Of a stretch of DNA of 64,000 nucleotides, positions 34,798 to 43,561 are shown piece by piece (positions within the stretch are counted from its first letter, which is position 1; each line of letters begins with the position of its first letter). The position numbers and the translations under genes were made by a program. Under the pieces are notes generated by a model. The model was not told the DNA's origin. It saw only the letters and a program-made list of their open reading frames with translations, and did not search any database. Origin of the DNA: JAMXLO01 sp963719805 (GTDB lineage: Bacteria; Pseudomonadota; Alphaproteobacteria; Acetobacterales; Acetobacteraceae); NCBI GenBank assembly GCA_963719805.1, contig CAVRDF010000010.1:372001-436000 (forward strand). The letters are read 5' to 3'.

Positions 34798-35994
34798 ATG
34801 ACCCAGGCGCTGACCGGTATTCGCGTGATCGACATGACGCACAACCAGGCGGGTCCCGCCTGCGCGCAGATCCTGGGCTTCCTCGGCGCCGACGTGATCA
34901 AGCTGGAAGAACCCAAGGGTGGTGACGTCGCGCGCACCAACATGCGCGATAAGACCGACAGCGACAGCTTGTTCTTCCTGGTGCTGAACGCCAACAAGCG
35001 CAGCCTGACACTCAACCTTAAGACCGATGAGGGCAAGAAGCTGTTCAAGCAAGTGATCGAGCAGTCCGACGTGCTGGTGGAGAATTTTGGTCCCGGCGCG
35101 CTCGATCGGCTCGGCCTGGGCTACAAGGAATTGTCGAAGCTGAACCCGCGCCTGGTCTATGCCACCATCAAGGGCTTCGGCACCTACGGTCCATACAGCG
35201 GCTTCAAGAGCTTCGAGCCGATCGCCCAGGCGATGGGTGGCGCGATGAGTGTCACCGGTTTTCCGGAAAATCCGCCCACCTATGTGTATCCGGCCATCGG
35301 CGACTCCGGCACCGGCATGCACATGGTCATCGGCATCCTGGCGGCGCTGAACCAGCGCCATCAGACCGGCAAGGGGCAGCATGTCGAAGTGTCAATGCAG
35401 GACGCGGTGGTGAACCTGATCCGCGTCAGCCTGCGCGACCATCAGCGCTTCGGCAAACCGATGGAGCGGCAGGGCAATCAGCTTGGCCGCAATGTGCCCG
35501 GCACGACGTACGCCTGCGCGCCGGGTGGTCCGAACGATTACGTGTTCATCCACGCACAGCCGCAGATGTGGAAGGCACTCATCAACGTGATGGGGCAGCC
35601 TGAACTGGACGACGATCCGCGCTTCACCACAGGGGAGTCGCGTTGGCAGAACCGTCCGGCACTGAACGGCATCATCGAGGCCTGGACGCGCCAACGCAGC
35701 AAGCACGAGGTGATGCGTCTGATGGGCGAGGCCGGCGTACCGTGCGGTGCCACGCTCGACACCGGCGAAGTGTTGGCCGATCCACATCTGCGCGCCCGCG
35801 ATATGATCGTCGATATCGATTACCCAACGCGCGGCACCTATCAGACTGTCGGCATGCCGGTGAAGCTGTCCGACTCGCCAGCGGAAGTGACTCGGCCGCC
35901 GCTGCTCGGCGAACACACCGCCGAAGTCTTGCAGGCACTCTGCGACATCAGTCCCGAGGCGATACAGAAGCTGAAGACTCAGGGTGTCGTGTAA
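34798..35994 (+). CDS. frc: class III CoA-transferase (CaiB/BaiF), formyl-CoA transferase-like
   Basis: 398 residues, ATG 34798 with GGAGAGGGAG upstream. The catalytic Asp169 lies in AIGDSGTGMH, the same position as in formyl-CoA:oxalate CoA-transferase. VSMQDAVVNLIRV with RDHQRFG, and the glycine loop APGGPNDYVFIHAQPQ, are also Frc-like. The protein probably exchanges CoA between formate and oxalate or a similar dicarboxylate. Against a full assignment, no oxalyl-CoA decarboxylase gene lies nearby, and CaiB family members vary widely in substrate. Confidence 0.85.
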   Translation: MTQALTGIRVIDMTHNQAGPACAQILGFLGADVIKLEEPKGGDVARTNMRDKTDSDSLFFLVLNANKRSLTLNLKTDEGKKLFKQVIEQSDVLVENFGPGALDRLGLGYKELSKLNPRLVYATIKGFGTYGPYSGFKSFEPIAQAMGGAMSVTGFPENPPTYVYPAIGDSGTGMHMVIGILAALNQRHQTGKGQHVEVSMQDAVVNLIRVSLRDHQRFGKPMERQGNQLGRNVPGTTYACAPGGPNDYVFIHAQPQMWKALINVMGQPELDDDPRFTTGESRWQNRPALNGIIEAWTRQRSKHEVMRLMGEAGVPCGATLDTGEVLADPHLRARDMIVDIDYPTRGTYQTVGMPVKLSDSPAEVTRPPLLGEHTAEVLQALCDISPEAIQKLKTQGVV

Positions 35995-36000
35995 CCTCGG

Positions 36001-36807
36001 TCAGGCAGCTCTCGCCTTGATCGCCCAGGCGCGCGCCTTCAACGCGATCGTGCCGTTGCCGGCGCGCGGAAGGGTGTCATGCAGCCGCTGTCTCAGCCGC
36101 TCGCGGGCCTCAGGGAGGAGACTCGCGCAATAGCCGGGAACGGGTCCAGCGCCCCATGTGAATGGCAGCCAGAAGTCGTCAAAGTCGTTGAACACGGTTG
36201 GTATTTCGATCGCGCTGCATTCGACCGATGAAAGGCCGGACTGCGCGGCGAGTGCACACAGTCCCTCTGCGGTGCAGAATGGAAAGCGGCGGTCTTCGGA
36301 TAATTCCAGTGCTGCCGGGTCTAGCGTGGCTGCGGCCTGCCAGACCGCATGGATGAACTCCAGTCCGCCGCCGGGGTAGTCCCAGACATAGAAGGCGATC
36401 GTTGCGCCAGGCCGAGCCACGCGGCTCATCTCAACCAAGGCTCTATTCCGATCCGGTACAAAGTTCAGCGCGAGAGCTGATACGATGGCGTCCCGGCTCG
36501 CCGACTCCAACGGCAGCAATTGTGCATCGGCGGTGCGGAACTCGACGCGCCGATCGGGCAGATTGCGGCGAGCCGTCGCTATGAAACCGTCCGACGGATC
36601 AATCGCTATCAAGCTCCTTGGATTGCATCGTCCCACGATGGCTGCGGACAGCGCGCCGGTGCCGCAGCCGACGTCAAGCCATTCCAGTTGTTCCGCAGCA
36701 TCGAGCCAGTCGAGGAAGCGCGGCGCGATCTGCCGGCTCCAGCGGCCCATATAGCGGTCATAGCTGTCACCCGCGCTCCAGGCGTCGTGGCGTGACACGC
36801 CGCTCAC
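36001..36807 (-). CDS. class I SAM-dependent methyltransferase
   Basis: 268 residues, GTG start at 36807 overlapping the upstream dehydrogenase stop by 4 bp. Methyltransferase_11-type motifs: motif I EWLDVGCGTGALS, acidic loop LIAIDPSDGF, motif II region TADAQLLPLESASRDAIVSALALNF and SRVARPGATIAFYVWDYPG. It resembles UbiE-like small-molecule methyltransferases. The substrate is unknown. It is translationally coupled to the Fe-dependent dehydrogenase. Confidence 0.85.
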   Translation of the reverse strand: MSGVSRHDAWSAGDSYDRYMGRWSRQIAPRFLDWLDAAEQLEWLDVGCGTGALSAAIVGRCNPRSLIAIDPSDGFIATARRNLPDRRVEFRTADAQLLPLESASRDAIVSALALNFVPDRNRALVEMSRVARPGATIAFYVWDYPGGGLEFIHAVWQAAATLDPAALELSEDRRFPFCTAEGLCALAAQSGLSSVECSAIEIPTVFNDFDDFWLPFTWGAGPVPGYCASLLPEARERLRQRLHDTLPRAGNGTIALKARAWAIKARAA

Positions 36808-37955
36808 GCCGCCAGCTCCAGTATCTCCTTCACCTGCGCTGGACCGGCGATGCGGCGTGGATTGCGCGGCACCCAGGGCGTACCCATTGCCTGCTCTGCC
36901 ATGCGATCGAACGCGTCGTGTCCCACATTCACGGCGTGCAGGCTGCGCGGCATCCCAAGACCGGTGATGAAAGCATCCAGCACGTCAGCGGCGTCCTCGC
37001 CCGCACGGCCCATCGCGGCTGTCACCAGCGCCTGGCGTTCGGCATTCGCTGGTTTGTTCCAGCGCATCACCGCAGGCAACATGATGCATGACGTGTGACC
37101 GTGCGGGATGTCGAAAACCGCACCGAGCACATAACCGATACCGTGGCTCGCGCCCATCGGCACGCCGGCGGCGAGCGGACCCATCGACAACCACGAACCC
37201 ATCTGACAATCCAAACGTGCCTGCAGGTCGGCTGGATCCTGCTTCACGCGCGGGAGTCCCTGCGTCAGCAGCGCGAGGCCACGCAGCGCTTGCGCGTCGG
37301 CATAAGGGTTAGCCTCGTTCGAGCAGATGCCTTCGACGCAATGATCCACCGCGCGGATGCCGGTGGACAGGAATAGCCACTCCGGCGTGTGAACGGTGAC
37401 TGTTGGATCGAGCACCACCGCGCGCGGAATGATGCGCGGATGACGGAACAGCTCTTTCACCTTGGTGCGCTCATCCGTGACGCCGGCAATGCCACTGAAC
37501 TCGCCGGCCGACAAAGTCGTCGGCACCGTTATCTGCCGCACAACAGGTGCGTTGCAGACCGGCGGTGCACCGTTCACTGGGCGCAGTGCATCCATGGCCT
37601 CGATCGTGCGCACATCATTGGCGAGGCAGAACTGCACCGCCTTGGCACCGTCGGTGATCGAACCGCCGCCGATGGTGACGATAAGATCGGCCTTCGCATC
37701 TCGCGCCTGTTCGGTGGCGGCAAGTACCGCACTGCGCGGCGTGTGTGGCGGCATCCGGTCGAACACCCCGACGCAGCGGTTGCCCAGCGCTCGCTGCATC
37801 TTGGCGATCTCGTCGGTCTGACGATGCAGCGTACCGCTGACCATCAGGAACACGCGCTGCGCGCCGCTCGCCAGTTCAGCGACAGCCGGCGCCGCGGGCT
37901 GGCCGAACCGCACCTCTTCCATCTGGCTGAACACCACCCGGCCGGGTTGCAGCAT
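36804..37955 (-). CDS. iron-containing alcohol dehydrogenase / maleylacetate reductase-like
   Basis: 383 residues. Group III dehydrogenase fold: nucleotide-binding VTIGGGSITDGAKAV, and metal-binding region with GIRAVDHCVEGICS, GASHGIGYVLGAVFDIPHGH. Length and the Arg-Val-Val-Phe start match maleylacetate reductase-type enzymes, which reduce ring-cleavage products to 3-oxoadipate. Without adjacent hydroxyquinol genes, a general alcohol dehydrogenase role is equally possible. It is divergent from the aldo/keto reductase gene across about 42 bp. Confidence 0.88.
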   Translation of the reverse strand: MLQPGRVVFSQMEEVRFGQPAAPAVAELASGAQRVFLMVSGTLHRQTDEIAKMQRALGNRCVGVFDRMPPHTPRSAVLAATEQARDAKADLIVTIGGGSITDGAKAVQFCLANDVRTIEAMDALRPVNGAPPVCNAPVVRQITVPTTLSAGEFSGIAGVTDERTKVKELFRHPRIIPRAVVLDPTVTVHTPEWLFLSTGIRAVDHCVEGICSNEANPYADAQALRGLALLTQGLPRVKQDPADLQARLDCQMGSWLSMGPLAAGVPMGASHGIGYVLGAVFDIPHGHTSCIMLPAVMRWNKPANAERQALVTAAMGRAGEDAADVLDAFITGLGMPRSLHAVNVGHDAFDRMAEQAMGTPWVPRNPRRIAGPAQVKEILELAA

Positions 37956-37997
37956 GGCGTTGTCTCCCGCTTCCTCGGCTAGACTATAGCCGAGGGC

Positions 37998-38954
37998 ATG
38001 GGGATTGCGATGCAGCAGCGTTCGCTCGGCCAGTCAGGTCTGCGCGTTTCACTTGTGGGACTCGGTTGCAACAACTTTGGCCGCCGGATCGATTACGCGG
38101 CATCGCGCCCTGTGGTGCACAAGGCGCTTGATCTCGGCATCACCTTCTTCGACACAGCCGATGTGTATCGCAGCAATATCGGCGGGTCAGAGGAGTTTCT
38201 TGGCCAGGCGCTGGGACCGCGCCGCAAGGACATCGTGCTGGCGACCAAAGTTGGTATGCCGATGGAGCACGGCCGGCGCGGTGCTTCGCGTCAGACCATC
38301 ATGGCGGGCGTTGAGGCCAGTCTGCGGCGGCTGAATACCGACTGGATCGATCTGTATCAGATGCATCAACCGGATCCACTGACGCCAATAGAGGAAACGC
38401 TGCGGGCGTTCGACGACATCGTGCGCCAGGGGAAGGTTCGCTACATCGGCTGCTCCAATCTGAAGGCGTGGCAAGCGGTGGACGCGCAATGGACGGCGCT
38501 CACGAATGGCCTGACACCCTTTGCATCATGTCAGAACGAATACAGCCTGCTGATGCGTGAACCCGAATGCGAGCTGCTGCCAATGCTGCACGCTCACCGG
38601 ATGGGCTTGTTGCCGTATTATCCGCTGGCGAGCGGCGCGCTGACCGGCAAGTACCGGCGCAATGTGCCGATGCCGCAAGGCGCGCGTCTGACTGCGCACG
38701 CGGCGCGTTACGGCGACCGGTTCCTCAACGATGCCAATTGGCCCGTGATCGAACGGCTGCAGGCATTCGCTGAGCAGCGCGGCCACACGCTGCTGGAACT
38801 CGCCTTCAGTTGGCTGGCGTCACAATCCTGCGTGTCCAGCATTATCGCCGGCGCGACGCGCCCCGAGCAGGTTGAGGCGAATGCTGCTGCAGTGAACTGG
38901 CCACTGACCGAGGCCGATCTGCGCGAGATCGACCGGATTACCCCGCACCCGTGA
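37998..38954 (+). CDS. aldo/keto reductase
   Basis: 318 residues from ATG 37998 (an internal ATG at 38010 gives MQQRSLG, a more typical start). NADP-dependent TIM barrel with the catalytic tetrad Asp/Tyr in FFDTADVY, Lys in LATKVG and His in YQMHQPD. It ends IDRITPHP. Its 3' end overlaps the convergent GFA-family gene by 17 bp. It is probably an aldehyde or ketone reductase of the YajO/Tas-like group. Confidence 0.92.
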   Translation: MGIAMQQRSLGQSGLRVSLVGLGCNNFGRRIDYAASRPVVHKALDLGITFFDTADVYRSNIGGSEEFLGQALGPRRKDIVLATKVGMPMEHGRRGASRQTIMAGVEASLRRLNTDWIDLYQMHQPDPLTPIEETLRAFDDIVRQGKVRYIGCSNLKAWQAVDAQWTALTNGLTPFASCQNEYSLLMREPECELLPMLHAHRMGLLPYYPLASGALTGKYRRNVPMPQGARLTAHAARYGDRFLNDANWPVIERLQAFAEQRGHTLLELAFSWLASQSCVSSIIAGATRPEQVEANAAAVNWPLTEADLREIDRITPHP

Positions 38955-39345
38955 CGTCGTGTGCGCCGCCGGCCTGCAGCCGATCGCGCATCGCACCTTC
39001 CCAGTCGCGCCCGTCGAAGGGGCGCGGTTTCACCGTATGGTAATCAACCCCATCCAGGCAGCGGACGTTGACGCTGACGCCGTTTGGTGACGAACGAGGC
39101 GTGTAGAACGAATGGATACCGCAGTGGCGGCAGAACGTGTGCTTCGCCACGCCGCTGCCGAACGTGTAGGTGGTGATCGCATCCTCACCGCTTAGCAGTT
39201 CGAACTGCGAACGCGGCACGACCATGTGCAGGATGCCCTTCATGGTGCAGACCGAGCAATTGCACTCGGAAACCAGATCCAGATCGCCCTGCACCTGGAA
39301 ACGCACTTTACCGCAATGGCAGCCGCCTTCGAATGTTTGCAGCAT
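38938..39345 (-). CDS. GFA-family (glutathione-dependent formaldehyde-activating-like) zinc protein
   Basis: 135 residues. A Mss4-like beta fold holds two zinc sites: GGCHCGKVRFQV with CNCSVCTMKG, and HTFCRHCGIHSFY. Members were first linked to formaldehyde-glutathione condensation, but most have no proven activity. It overlaps the aldo/keto reductase gene tail to tail and is 32 bp downstream of the AhpD-like gene, on the same strand. Confidence 0.88.
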   Translation of the reverse strand: MLQTFEGGCHCGKVRFQVQGDLDLVSECNCSVCTMKGILHMVVPRSQFELLSGEDAITTYTFGSGVAKHTFCRHCGIHSFYTPRSSPNGVSVNVRCLDGVDYHTVKPRPFDGRDWEGAMRDRLQAGGAHDVTGAG

Positions 39346-39377
39346 TCTCGAACTCCAACCGAATTGCGTTCAGCCTA

Positions 39378-39923
39378 TCATACTTTCAGCACCTCGTCGC
39401 CCTCATGCGGTTCCAGTTCGACCGCGTTCATTGTCATCGCCAGCAGCGCATAGTAGCCGATGGCACTGGTCAACTGTATGAACTCGTCATCGCCGAAGCG
39501 TGTGCGCATCGCCTGCACGGTCGCATCGTCGAGCCGGTGCCGGCGCAGAAGTTGCCGGGTGAAGTCGATGATCTGTGCATCCTCGGGAGGCAGGCCGCGC
39601 GAATGGTTGTCGCGGATCGCCGCTATCGTGGATTCCGGAACGCCAAGCTTCCGCGCGCCCTTGGTCTGCGCGCCCCAGATGTACAGCACCTCGTATTCGC
39701 GCCCGACTGTCATCGCTGCGAGGACGCGTACTCGCATATCCAGCGACCCCTCGAAGCGAACGTAGGCACCCACGTGTGCAACCCGGCCGGCGATATCGGG
39801 CGAATGCATGAACTGGGTGAACGGCCCCACCACCGCGCCCCGGCTGGCCACGATGGAATCGAACGCCACGTGATCCTTGGCGGCGACCTGGTCTTTGCTG
39901 GTGATCGATGGCAGGCGGGGCAT
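39378..39923 (-). CDS. carboxymuconolactone decarboxylase / AhpD-like family protein
   Basis: 181 residues, all-alpha. The core segment AHVGAYVRFEGSLDMRVRVLAAMTVGREYEVLYIWGAQTKGA matches the CMD fold, but the AhpD Cys-x-x-Cys pair is absent, so peroxidase activity is unlikely. It is similar to the 4-carboxymuconolactone decarboxylase-like proteins common in aromatic or alicyclic degradation loci. The ATG is at 39923 with GGAGAAGACC upstream. Confidence 0.85.
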   Translation of the reverse strand: MPRLPSITSKDQVAAKDHVAFDSIVASRGAVVGPFTQFMHSPDIAGRVAHVGAYVRFEGSLDMRVRVLAAMTVGREYEVLYIWGAQTKGARKLGVPESTIAAIRDNHSRGLPPEDAQIIDFTRQLLRRHRLDDATVQAMRTRFGDDEFIQLTSAIGYYALLAMTMNAVELEPHEGDEVLKV

Positions 39924-39946
39924 GGTCTTCTCCGAGTATGATGCCT

Positions 39947-39965
39947 GGATTGCTTCGTCACTGCA
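39947..39965. repeat. partial copy of the 3165-3208 repeat
   Basis: TGGATTGCTTCGTCACTGC matches 18 of 19 positions of the copy near 3171-3189 and then diverges. It lies 6 bp from the stop codon of the MetE-like gene. Both copies therefore sit against the 3' end of a minus-strand gene. Confidence 0.5.
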
Positions 39966-39970
39966 TGTGG

Positions 39971-41143
39971 CTAGTGCGTCACGCTCGCGAAGTACAGCTT
40001 CGGATCCGCGGCCCTTACATGTGCTTCCGGCAATCCCAGTTCACGCCGGACGATGTTGGTGCCTTCCACCATAGACACGCACTTATAGTGCGCTATGCGC
40101 CGGCTAAGGCCTTCGCGGCCGAAGCCGCAGTCAGTGGTGATGACCAGCCGTTCGGGAGGAATGAACTCCAACGCGCGGCGGATCAGTCCTGCAACATACT
40201 CCGGCGGCTCCACCACCGTATTGCAATGGTTCACCACGCCGATGCCGATCTTCTTGTCGGTCTTGTATTTGCCGAACAGATGCAGGTCACGGCCATCGCT
40301 GCTGGCGCATTCGAAAGTGATGACGTCGCAATTCAATTGCAGCAGGTACGGCATGGCGCGTTCGTAGCTCGGTACCTCCCAGTACACGCGCTGCTGATTT
40401 GGATTGCCCCAGCAGGTGTGCACCCAGATTTCCGCGTTCACGCCGACAAGCTGGCGGTTGAATGCTTCGGTCAGGAACTGCAACTCCTCATCGGTGCAGT
40501 CCGGCCGCGTTGAGCGGCCATGATGCGGAGGTTCCTCCACCTGGATCAACGGGCAGCCGGCGTCCGCCATCTCGCGGAACTCGGCATTCATGATATCGCA
40601 CAGGTCGAGAATGAGTTGCTTGTCGTCCTGGTAGTGTTCGTTCCACAGCATGCTGGCGAGCGCCGGCGCGCAGATCGCGCCGAACTTCACCGGACGATCT
40701 GTAAGGCGCTGCGCGACCTGCCAAATGGCGGTATATTCTAACGGGCCGCGGCCAAGCTTTTCTTTCACGATGCCGGGCTGATACGCCTCCTGCACCTCCC
40801 AAAGGATTTTGCCGGGCCGCAGGTTTTGACGACTCATCCAGCCACGCGACGTATCGCGATGGCCCACGATGCCGGTAATGCGCTCGATTGGATAAAAGAA
40901 CCACGACTTCCCACCGACGGCGAGGTCGAAGCGGCTGTCACCGTCGGTGACGATGTCGAGACCTGCGGCCTCTTGCGCGTTGATGATCGATGCCACCGCG
41001 TCGAAATACTGTTCGCGGAACAGCAACTCGCCCAGCGCCGACTTGAACGATCTACCATCGAGGCTGAGATCGAACCACAGTGGCCGCGGATACGATCCGG
41101 TGATCGCGGTCGGCAGGATCATGTTCTGGGTCACGCTGAGCAT
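39971..41143 (-). CDS. MetE C-terminal-like (UROD/MetE-fold) cobalamin-independent methyltransferase
   Basis: 390 residues, about half of full MetE, so it is the catalytic barrel alone. The zinc ligands expected for thiol activation are visible as His/Cys in WVHTCWGN and Cys in VITTDCGFGREG. The opening LPTAITGSYPRPLWF and QVEEPPHHG are typical. Such stand-alone proteins include methyltransferases for diverse thiol or corrinoid substrates and epoxyalkane-CoM transferase relatives. A true MetH is encoded elsewhere in this window, so a role outside methionine synthesis is plausible. The upstream dehydrogenase gene ends 9 bp before its start. Confidence 0.88.
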   Translation of the reverse strand: MLSVTQNMILPTAITGSYPRPLWFDLSLDGRSFKSALGELLFREQYFDAVASIINAQEAAGLDIVTDGDSRFDLAVGGKSWFFYPIERITGIVGHRDTSRGWMSRQNLRPGKILWEVQEAYQPGIVKEKLGRGPLEYTAIWQVAQRLTDRPVKFGAICAPALASMLWNEHYQDDKQLILDLCDIMNAEFREMADAGCPLIQVEEPPHHGRSTRPDCTDEELQFLTEAFNRQLVGVNAEIWVHTCWGNPNQQRVYWEVPSYERAMPYLLQLNCDVITFECASSDGRDLHLFGKYKTDKKIGIGVVNHCNTVVEPPEYVAGLIRRALEFIPPERLVITTDCGFGREGLSRRIAHYKCVSMVEGTNIVRRELGLPEAHVRAADPKLYFASVTH

Positions 41144-41152
41144 GGCAACACC

Positions 41153-42250
41153 TCAGTTGAACATCAGCACTGTGCGGGCGACCTCGCCGGCCTTCATCGC
41201 GCGGAAGGCATCGTTGATATCGCCCAGTTGGCCGCGGCGGCTGACCATCGAATCCAGATCAAGGCGCCCTTGCCGATAGAATTCCAGGTAGTTCGGGATG
41301 TCGGTGCGGAACTGGTTGGAACCCATGCGCGAGGTTTGCACCTTGCATTCCGGCCGGATCGCCATCCAAGGGAATTCTATGGTCGCATCTGGCGGCAATA
41401 CGCCGACGATGGTCGCGGTGCCACGTACGGCCAGGCTTTCGATTGCCTGGCGGCACAGCTTGGCGATGCCGACTGCTTCGAACGCATGATCGACACCCAG
41501 CCCCTTGGTCAGCGCCCGTACTGCCTTTACAGCATCATCCTGCGTGCCGTTCACGGTGTGCGTCGCGCCGACGCCCTTCGCCATTTCGAGCTTGGAGTCG
41601 AATTGGTCCACTGCGATGATCTGCCGAGCACCACCGATGCGCGCGCCTTGCACGATTGAAAGTCCAACGCCGCCACAACCGAATACCGCGACGGTCTGGC
41701 CGGCCTGTAATCCCGCACTGCGCAGCGCGGCGCCGACGCCGGTCAGCACGCCGCATCCCACCAGCGCCGCGCGATCCAATGGGATTTCCGCATCGATACG
41801 CACCAGCGAGTTCTCGTGCAGCAGCATGTGGCTGGCATAGCTGCCGATGGCGGCGAAGGTGCGCAACGGCTTGCCGTTTTGCGACACGCGCGGCGTCGCA
41901 TCCTCGGCGCGGGCGACGAAATTGCCGGTGCAGACGTTGGGATGGCCGCTCAGGCATTGCGGACAGTTGCCGCAGAAACCGGACAGACACGCCACCACGT
42001 GATCGCCAACGCGCACGGCTGTGACGTCCTTGCCGACAGCCTCCACCACGCCGGCGCCTTCGTGGCCGAGCACGAACGGACGATCGAGCGGGAAGCGTCC
42101 CAGTCCATCGACCACGTGCAGGTCGCTGTGGCACACGCCGGTGGCGACACTGCGCACCATCACTTCGCGGCCCCATGGCTTGTTCAGATCGACCTGCTCG
42201 ATCGTCAGCGGTTCGTGCACTTTACGAAAAACCGCGGCGGTCGCTTGCAT
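41153..42250 (-). CDS. zinc-dependent alcohol dehydrogenase (class III/AdhC-like, MDR family)
   Basis: 365 residues, ATG 42250 after GGAGGACGCC. Catalytic zinc: Cys40 in GVCHSDLHV and His in GHEGAG. Structural zinc: CGNCPQCLSGHPNVC. NAD-binding Rossmann motif VFGCGGVGLSIVQGA, with Asp in AVDQFDSK indicating NAD preference. The longer class-III-like loop (ARAEDATPRVSQNGK) suggests kinship with formaldehyde or NDMA-dependent alcohol dehydrogenases. It shares a transcript with the MetE-like gene and diverges from the flavin oxidoreductase across 57 bp. Confidence 0.92.
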   Translation of the reverse strand: MQATAAVFRKVHEPLTIEQVDLNKPWGREVMVRSVATGVCHSDLHVVDGLGRFPLDRPFVLGHEGAGVVEAVGKDVTAVRVGDHVVACLSGFCGNCPQCLSGHPNVCTGNFVARAEDATPRVSQNGKPLRTFAAIGSYASHMLLHENSLVRIDAEIPLDRAALVGCGVLTGVGAALRSAGLQAGQTVAVFGCGGVGLSIVQGARIGGARQIIAVDQFDSKLEMAKGVGATHTVNGTQDDAVKAVRALTKGLGVDHAFEAVGIAKLCRQAIESLAVRGTATIVGVLPPDATIEFPWMAIRPECKVQTSRMGSNQFRTDIPNYLEFYRQGRLDLDSMVSRRGQLGDINDAFRAMKAGEVARTVLMFN

Positions 42251-42307
42251 GGCGTCCTCCGATAATGGAATTTGCGCCACGTTATCGCACATCCGGAGAA
42301 TGCACCA

Positions 42308-43501
42308 ATGGCGGCCACGCCGCTTCTTTTCACCCCGATCACTCTGCGCGGCGTCACTGCGCGCAATCGCCTGGTCGTTTCGCCGATGTGCCAGTACGTC
42401 TCGGTCGATGGCGCTCCCACCGACTGGCAGTTCGTGCACTTCGGCCGTTATGCGATGGGCGGCGCCGGCATCGTGTTCGGTGAGGAAACCGCGGTCGAGG
42501 CACGTGGGCGCAAGACCTGGCATTGCGCCGGCATCTGGGCTGACCATCAGGTAAAGGGCTATCGCCGCGTCACCGACTTCATCAAGGAGATGGGTGCGGT
42601 GCCGGCAATCCAACTGGGCCATTGCGGGCGCAATGCGGGTTCGCACGGTGCGATGCAGGAATGGCGCGCACTGGATGAGCGCGATGCGCGCGCCGGCATG
42701 CCGCCGTGGCGCGGGCTTGCGCCGTCACCGTTGCCCGCGCGGCGTGGCTTCCCCGTACCGATCGAGATGGATCACGATGACATCCGCACAGTGCTCGGTT
42801 CATGGCGTGCGGCGACGCAGCGTGCCACCGATGCGGGTTATGACATTTGCGAAATTCACGGTGCGCATGGCTATCTGATCCACCAATTCCTCTCGCCGGT
42901 ATCGAACCGCCGCAGCGACGCGTATGGTGGCTCGCGCGAGAACCGCATGCGTTTTGCGTTGGAAGTGGCGGAAACCGTGCGTGCGGCGTGGCCGCAGGAC
43001 AAGCCACTGTTCTTCCGGGTCTCCGCGGTGGACGGCAAAGGTGGACTATGGGGCCTGGATGACACGGTGGCACTGGCGCACGAACTGAAGGCGCGCGACA
43101 TTGATCTGGTGGACTGCTCGTCTGGCGGCATCAGCGGCGATTCCGACATGGCGCTGGTGCCTCGCGTGCCGGGATATCAGGTGCCATATGCATCGCGCGT
43201 GCGGCGCGAAGCCGGCATCAAGACGATAGCTGTAGGGCTGATCACTGAACCGGCGCAGGCCGAGGCAGTGCTGCAGGACGGCCATGCCGATCTGGTGGCA
43301 ATGGCGCGCGAACTAATGATCCACGCGGATTGGCCGTTGCGTGCGGCGAAGGAATTGCAGGCGGCGCACTACGACCTGATGACTCCGGCGATCGCGCACC
43401 GGGTGAGACGACGCGATGAGCAGTCCGAGGCGTACCGACCAGGCAGCGCCGTCGAGATCCCGATTGCAGCTGACCGGACGGAAGCGTATCGCTGGCAATA
43501 G
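42308..43501 (+). CDS. NADH:flavin oxidoreductase, Old Yellow Enzyme family (YqjM-like)
   Basis: 397 residues, ATG 42308 with CGGAGAA upstream. FMN-binding TIM barrel. Cys28 in VVSPMCQY is the flavin-tuning Cys of thermophilic-like/YqjM OYEs. IQLGHCGRNAGSH, EIHGAHGYLIHQFLSP (substrate His pair) and DLVAMARELM are conserved. It reduces activated C=C bonds of enones and similar electrophiles. Confidence 0.93.
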   Translation: MAATPLLFTPITLRGVTARNRLVVSPMCQYVSVDGAPTDWQFVHFGRYAMGGAGIVFGEETAVEARGRKTWHCAGIWADHQVKGYRRVTDFIKEMGAVPAIQLGHCGRNAGSHGAMQEWRALDERDARAGMPPWRGLAPSPLPARRGFPVPIEMDHDDIRTVLGSWRAATQRATDAGYDICEIHGAHGYLIHQFLSPVSNRRSDAYGGSRENRMRFALEVAETVRAAWPQDKPLFFRVSAVDGKGGLWGLDDTVALAHELKARDIDLVDCSSGGISGDSDMALVPRVPGYQVPYASRVRREAGIKTIAVGLITEPAQAEAVLQDGHADLVAMARELMIHADWPLRAAKELQAAHYDLMTPAIAHRVRRRDEQSEAYRPGSAVEIPIAADRTEAYRWQ

Positions 43502-43561
43502 TAGCTTGATCCTGCCTCGCTGATCGCCCAGAGTCGCGACAGGAAGAGAACACCAGGACCG

